From assembly GCA_037954235.1 (NCBI GenBank), contig JBBMOA010000009.1, forward strand, positions 26,984,626 through 27,048,625: a DNA stretch of 64,000 bases. The letters run 5' to 3'. This DNA is from Aulostomus chinensis. Taxonomy: Eukaryota > Chordata > Actinopteri > Syngnathiformes > Aulostomidae. The notes below the pieces were generated by a model that was not told where the DNA came from, made no database searches, and worked only from the letters and a program-made list of their open reading frames with translations. The translations under genes and the position numbers were made by a program. Positions 36,601 to 45,265 of this stretch are shown piece by piece. Position 1 is the first letter of the stretch, and the number at the start of each line of letters is the position of its first letter.

Positions 36601-39600
36601 TGTTTTTTAGCCGTGCACCACAGCGCCACCCACTGCAACAAAAGGCAACAACTTCCTAACACAACGTCGACCAAACACCACCTCAACCTGCCTGCTACCG
36701 ACCAGTGAGGAAGGTTCTTGAGTCCCATCTGATGTCCGTTTACACCCCTGCGTTTCTACATATAAACCAGGAGGTGTTTTTTTTTTTGCCTGGAGCCGAC
36801 CAGACCTTAACTATGTTGACACGTCATAAAAGGCCACAATCCAACAGTGAGTTTAACTTCGAGAATCAGTGAATAATCGTTTTGTGGATTACACAACAAC
36901 AAAGACCCTGCTGAACCAGGGATTTTGTGAGCTCACCATGACAGGAACCTACTTGACTTACTGTTGGTGTTGTTTCCATGGTGATGGAAATATGGTGTTA
37001 AGAAGTCGTGAGCATTTTTGTTTTGTTATTGGGGTTTTTTTTTGTGTGTGGATGAGATCAGGGCAGAGACCTCCTCTACTAAGAATCCTGAGAACATGTG
37101 CAGCAACTGGGAATTAGTTGGCCAGTGACGGTGAAGTTAGGAGACAAAGTTATGTCCCCCCCCCCCCCAAATAAAAAGGTGGAGATTAAGGGGGATTAAA
37201 GATTATCACCACCAAACCTCGGCAGTTACTTGGCCTTTTTTGCCCAGTGAGGAGGCACCTTGCTATGTGAGCTAGCTGAGGCAGCATTACAGGCAGAGGT
37301 GGATCATCCAGAGCAGGAGAGAAGGTCTCCTGACAGTGCAACCAGAGTAGGGCAGAGTGAATCAATAGAAGAGCCACACAAATTGATACTCCATCCTGTC
37401 CTGAGCAGCTCCACCCTCCTCCTGCTCTAATGTTACCTCAGGATACTTTCCCCCTGCCTTTAATGAGCTATTAGCAGAGGCTGCAGCCTATAAATAAGCA
37501 CTTCAAGTCATTTCAACACAAATTACAGGATTGCTTTCTCACCAGGTCCTTGCAGTACCACCAGCCTGACATCTCCTATTAGCCAAAAGCAAAGAGAAAC
37601 ACTCCTGATACAATAAGGACATTGTAATGATGTGAATCATCACGGAAGGGTCAACGGGAAGCTGGCATACAGCTGAGGAAGGGGCAGGATGCAGTGAGCC
37701 CAGCCAGGAATTTCTTTCTTTCATCCACGCTATCGACTTGGCCTTGCCGGATACACTGTGCATACTTACGCTTTCATCCCTCCAGGGAACCCTCAACCTG
37801 ACTTCACCAAACTGCTTCAAAGTGCAGGGAGGCGGGAGCTAACCCACATAAGGCTGTGTACCTACAGTGCAGAACAGAATGGCACAGCGCTGCATCTGTC
37901 ATGAAGATGTGTTTGTTAGAAGCTGACCTGATTTAGGCTCCTGGTTTGAATCAGGCCTTATTGGTGCATCTCTACTGGTGGGTTGAGCTAACTGAGGGAA
38001 TGTCAGACTTATCAATATGTAATGGTGCCCTACATATCCTCACAATCCAGCTTTACATACAAACAACAGTTTTCTTTGTAGTTGACATCAGCTTATCAGA
38101 ATAAAAGTCATTTGCATGCACAGTGCCGATGTTATAGCCAAGACGAATACATTTGAGATGTTTCAAATCAAAGAGGTGTCCTAGATAGTCCAGCGTACAG
38201 ATGTTGTGGACTAAAACCAGAGCATAGTTGTTTACGTGCATTTCCTTGTGTAGATAATGAGTTGAAAAAGGAAGGATTTCTTCACAAGAACTTGAGGAGA
38301 AACTAGAACTGGAATCTCTGGCCCTCTCAACATTGCTGGTTCATCAAATTTAATCAAGGCATTGCACACTGATGCACCAAAACACACATACGTGCATGCA
38401 CGCACACACACAAAGCACTTTGCTCCTCATGGGACAAGCTTTTAGTGCTCTGTCTCATGCAGTATTTAATTGACCCCACACAGGAAGCCTAGCGGTCCCA
38501 AATGCACTCCTTCCCCCCGCCAATAGAGAAAGCATGAACGCCTGCGAGCATGCCCACAGCTTCCCACCACTGCTCCTCTGTCACACAACTGCACGAAATG
38601 CCATTTTCTGCTTTAATGCAACTCAGACTTTCCACAGAAATGTCAGCACTGAGAGTGAGGAGTTTGGACTTACATCAAATTTGTTCAAAGGTGGATGAAA
38701 ATTCTGGCATGGCCCACTTTGACAGACGCTACATCTCCCAGACTTTCAGACAATTTCAGAAATGAAGAATGGATTTTTTTTTTCTGTTTCTACATCTTTG
38801 AAGAAAATCTCATCAGGTATTATTCCAAAGGCATGAGCAGATCTATCTGAAGGGAAGAGAAAGCTGTGTACTTACTCAGTTGGAGGTGGGAGAGCACACT
38901 CCCCGTCGCTCTGGCTTGCGCTCTGTTAGGCAGTCATGATGTGCTCTCTCTCCTGGGTAACACTGAAGTGTACTGTAGCGTGCTTGTAAGCAGTCTATCC
39001 CCCCCCCCCTTTCTCAACCACTCTCAGTACGCAGCCCGATGCTACGTCAGCGAGGCTCTCTCTGCTCTCATATCATCCTTCCCACCCTCTCTCCTCCTCT
39101 TCCCTCCTCATCTCTACCTCCCCAGTCCAATGGGGCTCTGTATTGCAACAGCACGTTAAGTTCATTCAGAACTCTATCCTGAGAGAACGCCGCTGTCGCA
39201 AACAAGATGTGATGTTGGATGGCGTCGCATCTAACAGCACCAGTCGGGCTCATGACATCTCCTCTCATTACCATCAAACTGTAACCAATCAATCCTCATT
39301 CCAGAGCTCAGAAAACATTAACACGCACCACAGTCTTGTTCGAGTTACTTCTGTGGATAACTACAAATAGTGCTTGAGCAAAAGTATGTGGACACCCAAA
39401 TTCAAATGAATGAATAGAAGAGCTGCTTAATTTGCATGATTTCAGTGTGTGAGGAAGGCGTAGCGCCGAGAGGGAATCCACAAAAAAGCAAAGTGGAAAT
39501 CAACTCTATAGTCCCACCACATTATTGTTTCAGCAACTGCCAATTTCTGCATGTCAAAAGCTAAAAGTTTAGAGACAGGATAACGTCTTGCGGTGGCGAG

Positions 39601-40482
39601 GGGATATGGGATTCATGTAACTTGTCTCTCTTGAACATGTGGAGGCTTCCTCACTGAAGTGTTTTCTGTACATGTTGTGGCTGGCTGAACTCTGACAGCT
39701 GCTCAGCTGCTGTGTGTGTGCACGAGAGAGAAAGAGATAGAGAGAGAGAGAGGGTATGTATGTGAGTGTGTGTGTGTGTGTTATGAGTTTAAACAAATGA
39801 TTTTTAAGAACCGTATAAACCAACCAAATGTCTGGAGTGAATACACATATTTATGTTTAGTGCAGAGTGCAGAGAGCATTTTGCATGAGATGCAGTGCAG
39901 AATCAATCAACATGCATCTAAAGCTGGGCCAGCTGACATCATAAAACCATGACTCCGGGTGTTGTGAAACTCTCCAGCAAAGTTAAGATTCATAATTCAT
40001 AGGATGGGTTGCAGGGAACAGTGAGGCAGAGGAGAAAAAAAGAAGGAGGGAGGTAGGAAGGGAGGGAGGGAGGGGAGCGGAGGCATCCATTCGAATTCTG
40101 TATGGGCAATAGATGTGAATAAAACATGAATGAATGAAGGTTTGGAAGTTAAACTCAGTGGTGCTTTGCACTGAGTGAGAAAGAAGGAGAGAGAACAGCT
40201 TTGCACCCAAGCTCTGAGTGCAGATGTCTGTCAGTCTGTCCCGTTTGAAGCGCCTCTGTGGGCAGAGCTGCTGCTGGTGCATTATGGATGAGCGGCTATT
40301 TTAAGGCACCGGGGATGCTGTGTTTTGATTTTTGAGTGGAGGGTGAGGACACCTGGCTGCTGCCAAATCCTGTCATGAGGTTCATACGCTACCTGATGGG
40401 TTCAGACATGCAGGAACCAACAAGAACCAGAGCACGGATGAGGTGAGGAGACGGACAGTGTCACCAACCAGCTCTTCAGAGT

Positions 40483-40562
<80 letters not shown>

Positions 40563-42736
40563 AAAGATAGATAGATAGATAGATGATAGATAGATGATAG
40601 ACAGATAGATATAGATATATAGATAGATTTCAATAGTCTGGTGAGGTTGGATGTGAAATCTCTGAGCGCTTCATTTACTTCCTTTACTACTTCATTGACT
40701 AAACGTAGTCGTTCAACTCTTTTCTCAAGTATTGGGCACAAAATCAATGTAACCATGATGTAAATCAGTCCCGAAGGATCAATCTCATACGTCAGTCGAT
40801 GTTACCTCTGAACAAAATGGCCCAAACAACACAAGCTATTTTCCTTTTTATCCTTAAGAGGAGGATGTTTCATCAGTTAACCTGCCGCCGCACGACGCTG
40901 GAGAACATTTTAACACTCCAGCTCACAGGATGAGTCTCTGCTCCATCTCTCACGCCTGTTCTGAGACACTCAGTCCACCCCCTGCAGTTTGCCTACAAGA
41001 CACACACTGAAGCAAATGATGCAATCTTTTTCCTTCTCTGGGGGGACCCTTTTCCCAGTCGGATGAGGCTTGCAGCATCAAGCAGTATCATGTGTTTTGA
41101 CTTTTCAACAACCTTGAACACGATCCAGACCCTGTGGGTGGGGAAGAAACTCAGATGGTGTCCTGGATCACGGATTAGCTCACTAGTGAGCATCCATCCA
41201 TCGAGATGAAAGGTGTGAGAGGTTTTTGGTCGACCGGGTTTGCTCCCTATTCATCAGCGAGTGATAGAAGTAGCAACGCAGGATTGTAAATATAAATCAA
41301 GAAAAGACCTGCACATAGAATTAGCAACATTTATGGTAAATATTTCAAATCACTCTTCAGGATGCTAGTTAGGATGCTAGTTAGGATGCCGGATGGAACT
41401 GTACCATGATGGGATATCAAATCAGGAATATGAGAATCAGAGGCCATACTGAGGTTACTTGAATGTCAGCTGATTCACACACAAACGTGTCAGTCCAGAT
41501 ATGGATTCAGATTTCAATCAACAGCTTGTGCTGAACTATGAAACACTGCATTCTACATGTCATCAATCCAAACACACTGATCAAATAAATGACTCTGAAG
41601 AACAATTAAAATGGAAATTGAGTGCGTCGGTGTATATTTGTGACTCTCTTTGGATGTTAACTGCAGCCTCATGACATAATCTTAGGCAGGACGCCAACAA
41701 AAACAAGAATTATGATAATATATCGTCAGAATGGCTCTTGGATCAGCATCAGTATGGGCAGACGTGTATCGGATTGGAACTGATAAAATGGGGATGAGTG
41801 CATCTCGAATGTTGAGCTGACTGTAAAACTCAACACTTGTCTATTTTCTGTCTATTTCAAATTGCGTAAAAATACAACATTTCCCCCTGAGATGCGGTGG
41901 AATTTAGCATCATCACATTAATTAGTGAGACATCAAAATTTTGCATAATTTAGATTAGATTATAACATGATGCATATATAATTTACAGCTGTTACATCAT
42001 CAGTTGCTGCACATTGTTAGACGGAGCCTCCTCTGTGACTTTTTTCTTATTAATATTTTACTCCCATGTCTGCCACTCCAACTATGAATCCGATAAGGCT
42101 TTAGACTCTTTTTTCCCCCTGATTTTTGTCACAAAATGTACACATACTCTTCCAGATATGTAGTTTTGTAGTTGCCATCGTATCAAAATCCAGCCTCCAG
42201 TCAGTGGTGCTGACATGGAAAGTATGCAGGACTCTGTTTCCATTTATTTTTCATTGAATGATGGAGATTTTCAAAGCCAGTTACTCACTGTAAGAACGAT
42301 AAGAGTCGTAGACTACTTCGGATAATTCCATCTAATTGTATATCTGTGGCTGATTGTTTTCATCTGTTGCTCTGGGCTTAATCTTTTTTTTTTTATTTGA
42401 TTCAAAATATGAATGAGGGGAATGAAAGGGGGGGGGGGGAAGCTCACTGCAGCTCGTCTGTCAGTGATTTCAGCAGCAGACTGATGGTGCCTAAGCCAGC
42501 GAGGATTCCCAGTGAGGTCAGCCTGTCTCGCTCCGTAATCGGTGTCCCACCTCGTTCACATACGATGAAACAAGAGACAACTGAAGCCATGCAGCCCCCC
42601 CGAGCGTCGCAGCAGCCGCCAGGACAGCATGCATGCCGCCATCCACAGTAACAGGAGGAGAAAAAACAAAAAACAAAACAACTGAGAATAAACCAACCTC
42701 GTTGAGCAGAAAGACGCTTGAATTGGTCAGGGACAT
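23479..42736 (-). CDS. cacnb3: Voltage-gated calcium channel beta-3 subunit, complete core with candidate first exons
   Basis: Exons: first exon 42698-42736 or 33843-33887, then 29434-29553, 28795-28917, 28562-28683, 28254-28306, 27898-27917, 27691-27771, 25153-25211, 24873-24973, 24543-24694, 24098-24193, 23841-24011, 23479-23607. All phases agree; 408 residues plus 13 or 15 from the first exon. With the 13-residue start, the SH3 part is encoded mainly by exons 3-4 (about 54-135), the variable HOOK by exons 5-6 (135-159), and the guanylate-kinase-like domain starts at TEHVPPYDVVPSMRP (160) and ends after DENQLEDACEHLAEYL. Family knowledge: this cytosolic subunit binds the alpha-1 I-II linker through its kinase-fold groove and controls channel trafficking and gating. 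[18 protein letters not shown] favours beta-3, as does linkage to rnd1 and adcy6. Oddities: a three-residue loss in the kinase fold and a short divergent C-terminus (mammalian beta-3 has 484 residues). Confidence 0.93.
23841..24011 (-). CDS. cacnb3: cacnb3 exon 12: end of guanylate-kinase domain
   Basis: 171 nt, phase 0. Encodes EMFDVILDENQLEDACEHLA, then EYLDIYWRATH, then a Pro/Ser-rich linker ending ANSSQQ. Acceptor ATTAG, donor CAG|GTGAGA. Reading past the donor adds only six residues (VRPTHR) and a stop. Confidence 0.95.
24098..24193 (-). CDS. cacnb3: cacnb3 exon 11
   Basis: 96 nt, 32 residues: [20 protein letters not shown] then MMAGDKLAQCPP. Acceptor CTCACAG, donor CCG|GTAGGC. Nearly invariant in the beta family. 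Confidence 0.96.
24543..24694 (-). CDS. cacnb3: cacnb3 exon 10
   Basis: 152 nt. Begins AEVQSEIERIFELAKSLQLV, then LDADTINHPAQLLKTSLAP, and ends KVSSPK. Acceptor TTCCAG, donor AAA|GTAGAG. Core strands of the kinase fold. Confidence 0.96.
24873..24973 (-). CDS. cacnb3: cacnb3 exon 9, with a three-residue loss
   Basis: 101 nt. Encodes ISITRVTADLSLAKRSVLN, then KKAIMERSNTRSSL. Human beta proteins have Asn-Asn-Pro-(Ser/Gly)-Lys at the point where this one has Asn-Lys-Lys, so three residues are missing in frame. Acceptor CTGTAG, donor CTGG|GTGAGT. Confidence 0.95.
25153..25211 (-). CDS. cacnb3: cacnb3 exon 8
   Basis: 59 nt. Encodes VTDMMQKALFDFLKHRFDG plus two bases of Arg. Acceptor TCCTAG, donor CAG|GTGGGT. 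Part of the alpha-1 binding fold. Confidence 0.96.
25485..25600 (+). repeat. Decayed interspersed repeat (TTTGGCACAAACG family)
   Basis: Text such as TCAGGAATGCCTTGAAATAA, CAAATTTGGCACAAACGTAC and a later TTGGTGGTTGAACATCAAGG resembles a repeat that I know as very common in teleost genomes; I cannot give its library name. Confidence 0.5.
26130..26209. repeat. (CA)n microsatellite, about 40 units
   Basis: Uninterrupted CA tract within a cacnb3 intron; it seeds a composite repeat that extends to about 26560. Confidence 0.95.
27691..27771 (-). CDS. cacnb3: cacnb3 exon 7: start of guanylate-kinase domain
   Basis: 81 nt, phase 0. Encodes TEHVPPYDVVPSMRPVVLVG then PSLKGYE. The P-loop-like GPSLKG lacks the glycines needed for a working kinase, as in all beta subunits. 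Acceptor GTGCAG, donor GAG|GTGAGG. Confidence 0.96.
27898..27917 (-). CDS. cacnb3: cacnb3 exon 6: 20-nt HOOK microexon
   Basis: Encodes the end of Ala plus KQKQKQ. It is flanked by CTCTGAAAG and GTACGT, and its 20-nt length keeps phase between exons 5 and 7. The same microexon occurs in mammalian beta genes as the alternative to a longer exon, which is not seen here. Confidence 0.93.
28254..28306 (-). CDS. cacnb3: cacnb3 exon 5: variable HOOK region
   Basis: 53 nt. Encodes roughly KGGNASSGGWRSTPPSA, Ser/Gly-rich as in other beta HOOK segments (compare SGGNSSSS and STPPS in beta-2). Acceptor GCGCAG, donor GCAG|GTACGA. Confidence 0.9.
28562..28683 (-). CDS. cacnb3: cacnb3 exon 4: second half of SH3 domain
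   Basis: 122 nt. Begins KYNNDWWIGRLVKEG and continues FIPSPVKLEAMRIKQEQKA. Acceptor GATGCAG, donor GCGAG|GTCAGA, a weaker donor than its neighbours. Confidence 0.95.
28795..28917 (-). CDS. cacnb3: cacnb3 exon 3: first half of SH3 domain
   Basis: 123 nt. Encodes [40 protein letters not shown] and E. Acceptor CGACAG, donor GAG|GTGAAC. The CPVQG segment is the best in-sequence pointer to beta-3. Confidence 0.96.
29434..29553 (-). CDS. cacnb3: cacnb3 exon 2: N-terminal common exon
   Basis: 120 nt, 40 residues. Encodes GSADSYTSRPSDSDLSLEED, QEASRREAERKPHLQLERAK. Acceptor CTTTTAG, donor AAG|GTGAGA. This is the exon to which all alternative first exons of beta genes join. Confidence 0.96.
29584..29650. 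repeat. (GGAGA)n pentanucleotide repeat next to the cacnb3 exon 2 acceptor
   Basis: About 13 GGAGA units on the plus strand. On the cacnb3 RNA it reads as (UCUCC)n, 30-97 nt upstream of the exon 2 acceptor, so it forms an unusually long pyrimidine tract. Confidence 0.95.
30103..30400 (+). repeat. Composite CA-linked interspersed repeat, copy 1
   Basis: Reads GTGAGGACCTTTTGGTTGGT, then a pyrrhic GGTTTGGGCTG / TTATGGTTGGGG segment (a decayed TTAGGG-like body), then CAATGCATGTCCTCACTAAG, and a short CA tract. The same order occurs inverted at 43640-43955. Confidence 0.55.
33651..33690. repeat. (GT)n followed by a G run
   Basis: About 13 GT units then 10 guanines, 150 bases 3' (on the gene strand) of the inner cacnb3 first-exon candidate. 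Confidence 0.93.
33843..33887 (-). CDS. cacnb3: Candidate inner alternative first exon of cacnb3
   Basis: ATG at 33887-33885, 15 codons reading MSASDSSATGLICNK, then donor AAG|GTACGC in phase 0, exactly the phase needed to join GSADSYTS of exon 2. As I remember it, one human CACNB3 isoform begins MSFSDSSATFLLNE, and the shared SDSSAT is striking for so short a peptide. The donor is good. No transcript evidence is available, and chance cannot be ruled out. Confidence 0.5.
35845..36150 (+). repeat. Decayed interspersed repeat (GGGCTGGGCATC family)
   Basis: Begins GGGGCTGGGCATCATTTGAA with GTACCGGTGCC and ends near TTAGGGATGCATGACAATG. These are hallmarks of a nonautonomous repeat common in fish; library name not known to me. 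Confidence 0.4.
39366..39415 (+). mobile_element. Fragment resembling a Tc1/mariner-type terminal repeat
   Basis: Contains GCAAAAGTATGTGGACACCC followed by AAATTCAAATG, close to the CCAAAAGTATGTGGACACC ends of fish Tc1-like elements. No transposase frame is present nearby. Confidence 0.4.
40482..40628. repeat. (TAGA)n tetranucleotide repeat
   Basis: About 30 units, interrupted near 40561 and decaying after 40590. Likely highly polymorphic. Confidence 0.95.
40880..41220 (+). mobile_element. LINE reverse-transcriptase fragment (degenerate)
   Basis: From 40979 the frame reads PLQFAYKTHTEANDAI, matching the RT domain motif PLQFAYR...DDAI of fish non-LTR elements. Near 41098 the text DFSTTLNTIQTL corresponds to the DYSSAFNTI motif. 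Frames are broken and no full domain remains. Orientation plus, opposite to cacnb3. Confidence 0.6.
42698..42736 (-). CDS. cacnb3: Candidate outer first exon of cacnb3
   Basis: ATG at 42736-42734, 13 codons reading MSLTNSSVFLLNE, then GAG|GTTGGT. It joins exon 2 in phase 0 to give ...FLLNE-GSADSYTS. The FLLNE-G junction matches my memory of a human CACNB3 isoform beginning MSFSDSSATFLLNE. The donor GTTGGT is weak. Upstream 42740-42930 is moderately GC-rich and could be the promoter. I could not find the other mammalian start type (MYDDSYVPG). Confidence 0.6.
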
Positions 42737-43639
42737 CCGCAGTTAACGGGGATCTCGGTCACGCCAGCTCAACTCGGTTGAATAAAAGCACAGTTTTCAG
42801 AGTAAAAGCGTGAGCTGGAGGCAGAGAGGCGTCCAAACATTGCCCCAACACGTCTCTGATGCATGGGAAGCTCCGGCAGCGACATCTGCGCGGTGGAACC
42901 TCTAGTTTGTGGGTTCAGGCATGATCTCTGACGGCACACTCAGAGTCACGGACACAGCAAGGATGGATGGATTTCAGCTTTCTTGATAAATTATGCAAGA
43001 CCTGCACTTTTCACACAACCCAGTCCCCGGGGATTTCTGCAGCTTTCTTGTCCAAAACCTATTTTTAAATGTGAATTTGAACCATGAACTACAGTCCGTT
43101 TATTTAGATAAATAAATGTTTATACAAAAGTATTTTTGAATGAGTAGAGTCAAATCCATACGACTTAAACCCAGAACTCTTTTTCAAGCAAATGTGGTAA
43201 AGTACATAAAGAGAAACTTCACAGCAGTTTGAAATGCGGTGTTTTGCTGCCCCCTGTGGTTGCGTGTCAGACATGTTGTGCCTCCGGTCACAGTTCCCTT
43301 TGAATCTCTTACCACACCCATGAGATGTGGTGGGGTCAGCAGCCTCCACCCGAACAACGCTGCAGGAAGGGCTGGGGGTGATTCACGGGACAGGCAAATA
43401 TCCCTGATGCCGTCCATTCAGGTACTTTTATGAAACAGGCTCTCGATTTAAAAGATTGATATTATGAGATATTGAAGTCCAGATATTTATAGCATTTCTA
43501 TCCGGGTTGCTGTTTTCGGGAGGAGGATGTGTCCTTGGCTGAAGTTGTTCTGGGATGGGAAGCAGGTCCTCTCAGTTTTCACAGATCCAGCACTTTGGCC
43601 CGCTCACATCCTGTTACACTATACAAGGCCAATCGACCT

Positions 43640-43892
43640 CTTCAGCCAGGTAGGTAGCACGTGCGTGCACGTGCGCGCATGCGTGCGCGCACACACACAC
43701 ACACACACACGCATACACACACTAGCCCCTAACCCTAATCCTAACCATCCCAACTGACTGCCTGACCCTAAACTTGACCCTAAACCTAACCAGAACCTGA
43801 TTGTAACCTCAACCCTAAAACCAATTCTTGACCTTCAAATGAGTCTTTGAAGATGTTTGGACCGGCTAAAATGTCTTTACTTTCCAAAAGCG

Positions 43893-43952
<60 letters not shown>

Positions 43953-43955
43953 CTT
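43640..43955 (-). repeat. Composite CA-linked interspersed repeat, copy 2
   Basis: Order on the plus strand: CA tract (43688-43715), CCCCTAACCCTAATCCTAAC and similar imperfect units to about 43820, then TGGACCGGCTAAAATGTC, then CG/CA tract (43891-43948). It is the inverted, less decayed counterpart of the element at 30103-30400. The CCTAA units are irregular, unlike telomeric arrays. Confidence 0.65.
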
Positions 43956-44084
43956 GAGTTATTGAATCATTTCTTATTACTGTTCCTGATTTATTTTTAT
44001 TTTGAAAATCTCATTTACATTGCAGTAGCCTATGTTGGTGTGAGCCTATTAGCATGCTAGCCACTTACTCGCCCTGGTGAGCTG

Positions 44085-44260
44085 AGTGTTGCTGTGCTTA
44101 TTCTTCTGAATCTTAGTTCTGCTTTAAACCGGTCTCATGTCCTGTGGGGTCCCACAGGGCTCAGTCCTGGGCCCCACTTTTTTTCAGATTTGATCTGTTG
44201 GGTGTGATTCACAATTTCCCCTGTCTCACCATGGTTACACCAGGGACACACAGTTGTTCG
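44085..44260 (+). mobile_element. LINE-2/Rex-like reverse-transcriptase fragment
   Basis: SCGVPQGSVLGPTFF at 44140-44184 is the RT motif GVPQGSVLGP. Just before it NLSSALNRSH echoes DLSAAFDTVDH, and GYTRDTQLF at 44233-44259 echoes the catalytic CYADDTQLF with the two aspartates altered. The copy is dead and internally deleted. Confidence 0.7.
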
Positions 44261-45222
44261 CAGGGTAGACAGTAACATTTCTAAGCACTGGTCTCATGGG
44301 CCACCAAGGCCCCATCAGCCAGATTAATGTTTTGCGCAAGGAAAACTCTGAACAGGGTTTTGAGACTTACAAACTGTTGAAGTGCTTGTTGAAAGTGCTT
44401 AATCATCTTCTCAGTCAGTACATGCAACCACATCAGGCCAAATCTTTGTTTTCCATGCAGAGGGAGCTTAAATACTCGTGCTTTTTTATTTTGATGCATT
44501 TCACTGCTAGAACATCAAGACTCTTCATTTCCTTCTCCCCTCCTCCCATCCAGCTCCTCCTTTTCTCTTTTTCCTACCAGGGTCCAGATGGAAATCAGTG
44601 CTCCAGTGGTCCACCTGTTCCTACAGTGGTGCAGGCTGCAGCTTTGATACCTCTGAAACATGCTAGAGAGCTAAACTAACCAATCACTCCCTGATTTTTC
44701 TCAACAATATCACTGATTTGACCAAGGGCTTATTCACTCCCCTGACAGTGCAAGTTGGTGCTTCTAATCTGGCACCAGCGCAAATTAGAATAAAAAGCTG
44801 CCTTAACTCTTCTTGTTCACTGATTCGGTCTGTAGTCACTTTTCAAAATCAAAACTTTATTTTTATTCTCTTCTCAGCGGACCGTGACTGCTCATCAGGG
44901 ATTACGCAGTCATTTTGAAATGTTCTGAATGTTCTGATGGACGTTCTAGGGAGTAGACAGGAAGTCTTCCTCAGGCATAGACGACCATCGACAGATCAAA
45001 ACCCATATAAGAGTTTTTTCTATCAAGATAGTTAATTTTGTGCTGACTAATTAACTTTTTATGCTCATTCTTCCATTAACAATCACTCCTCCTGCTCCTC
45101 CTCATAAATTCTCTCCATCTCTTGCTCCCAACTTCACACGTCTGTCCCGGCATTAGCACTTAATAATTGCACGATTTTACATCAAAGTGACAGGACCTGA
45201 AAGGGGATACACAGTTGATGAT

Positions 45223-45265
45223 GGTTGGATGGATGGATGGATGGATGGATGGATGGATGGATGGA
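45223..45265. repeat. (GGAT)n tetranucleotide repeat
   Basis: About ten GGAT units. Confidence 0.93.

Larger units (their letters stand above)
29651..42697 (-). other. cacnb3: cacnb3 long first intron / upstream region, mostly noncoding
   Basis: From exon 2 back to the far candidate first exon. Contents include a composite CA-linked repeat (30103-30400), decayed repeats with GTATCGG-like text (31690-31760, 32600-32675, 35845-35935, 41740-41815), a candidate inner first exon (33843-33887), a GT/G run (33651-33690), a Tc1-like terminal fragment (39366-39415), a TAGA tract (40482-40628) and a LINE fragment (40880-41220). No other gene recognised. Confidence 0.6.

Noticed and set aside
40482..40628. 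Regular spaced repeat as a possible CRISPR-like array
   Set aside because: Simple TAGA microsatellite with no spacers, in a vertebrate genome.
43725..43820. CCTAACCCTAA-like units suggesting an interstitial telomere
   Set aside because: Units are irregular and sit inside a known style of CA-bracketed interspersed repeat; not a (CCCTAA)n array.
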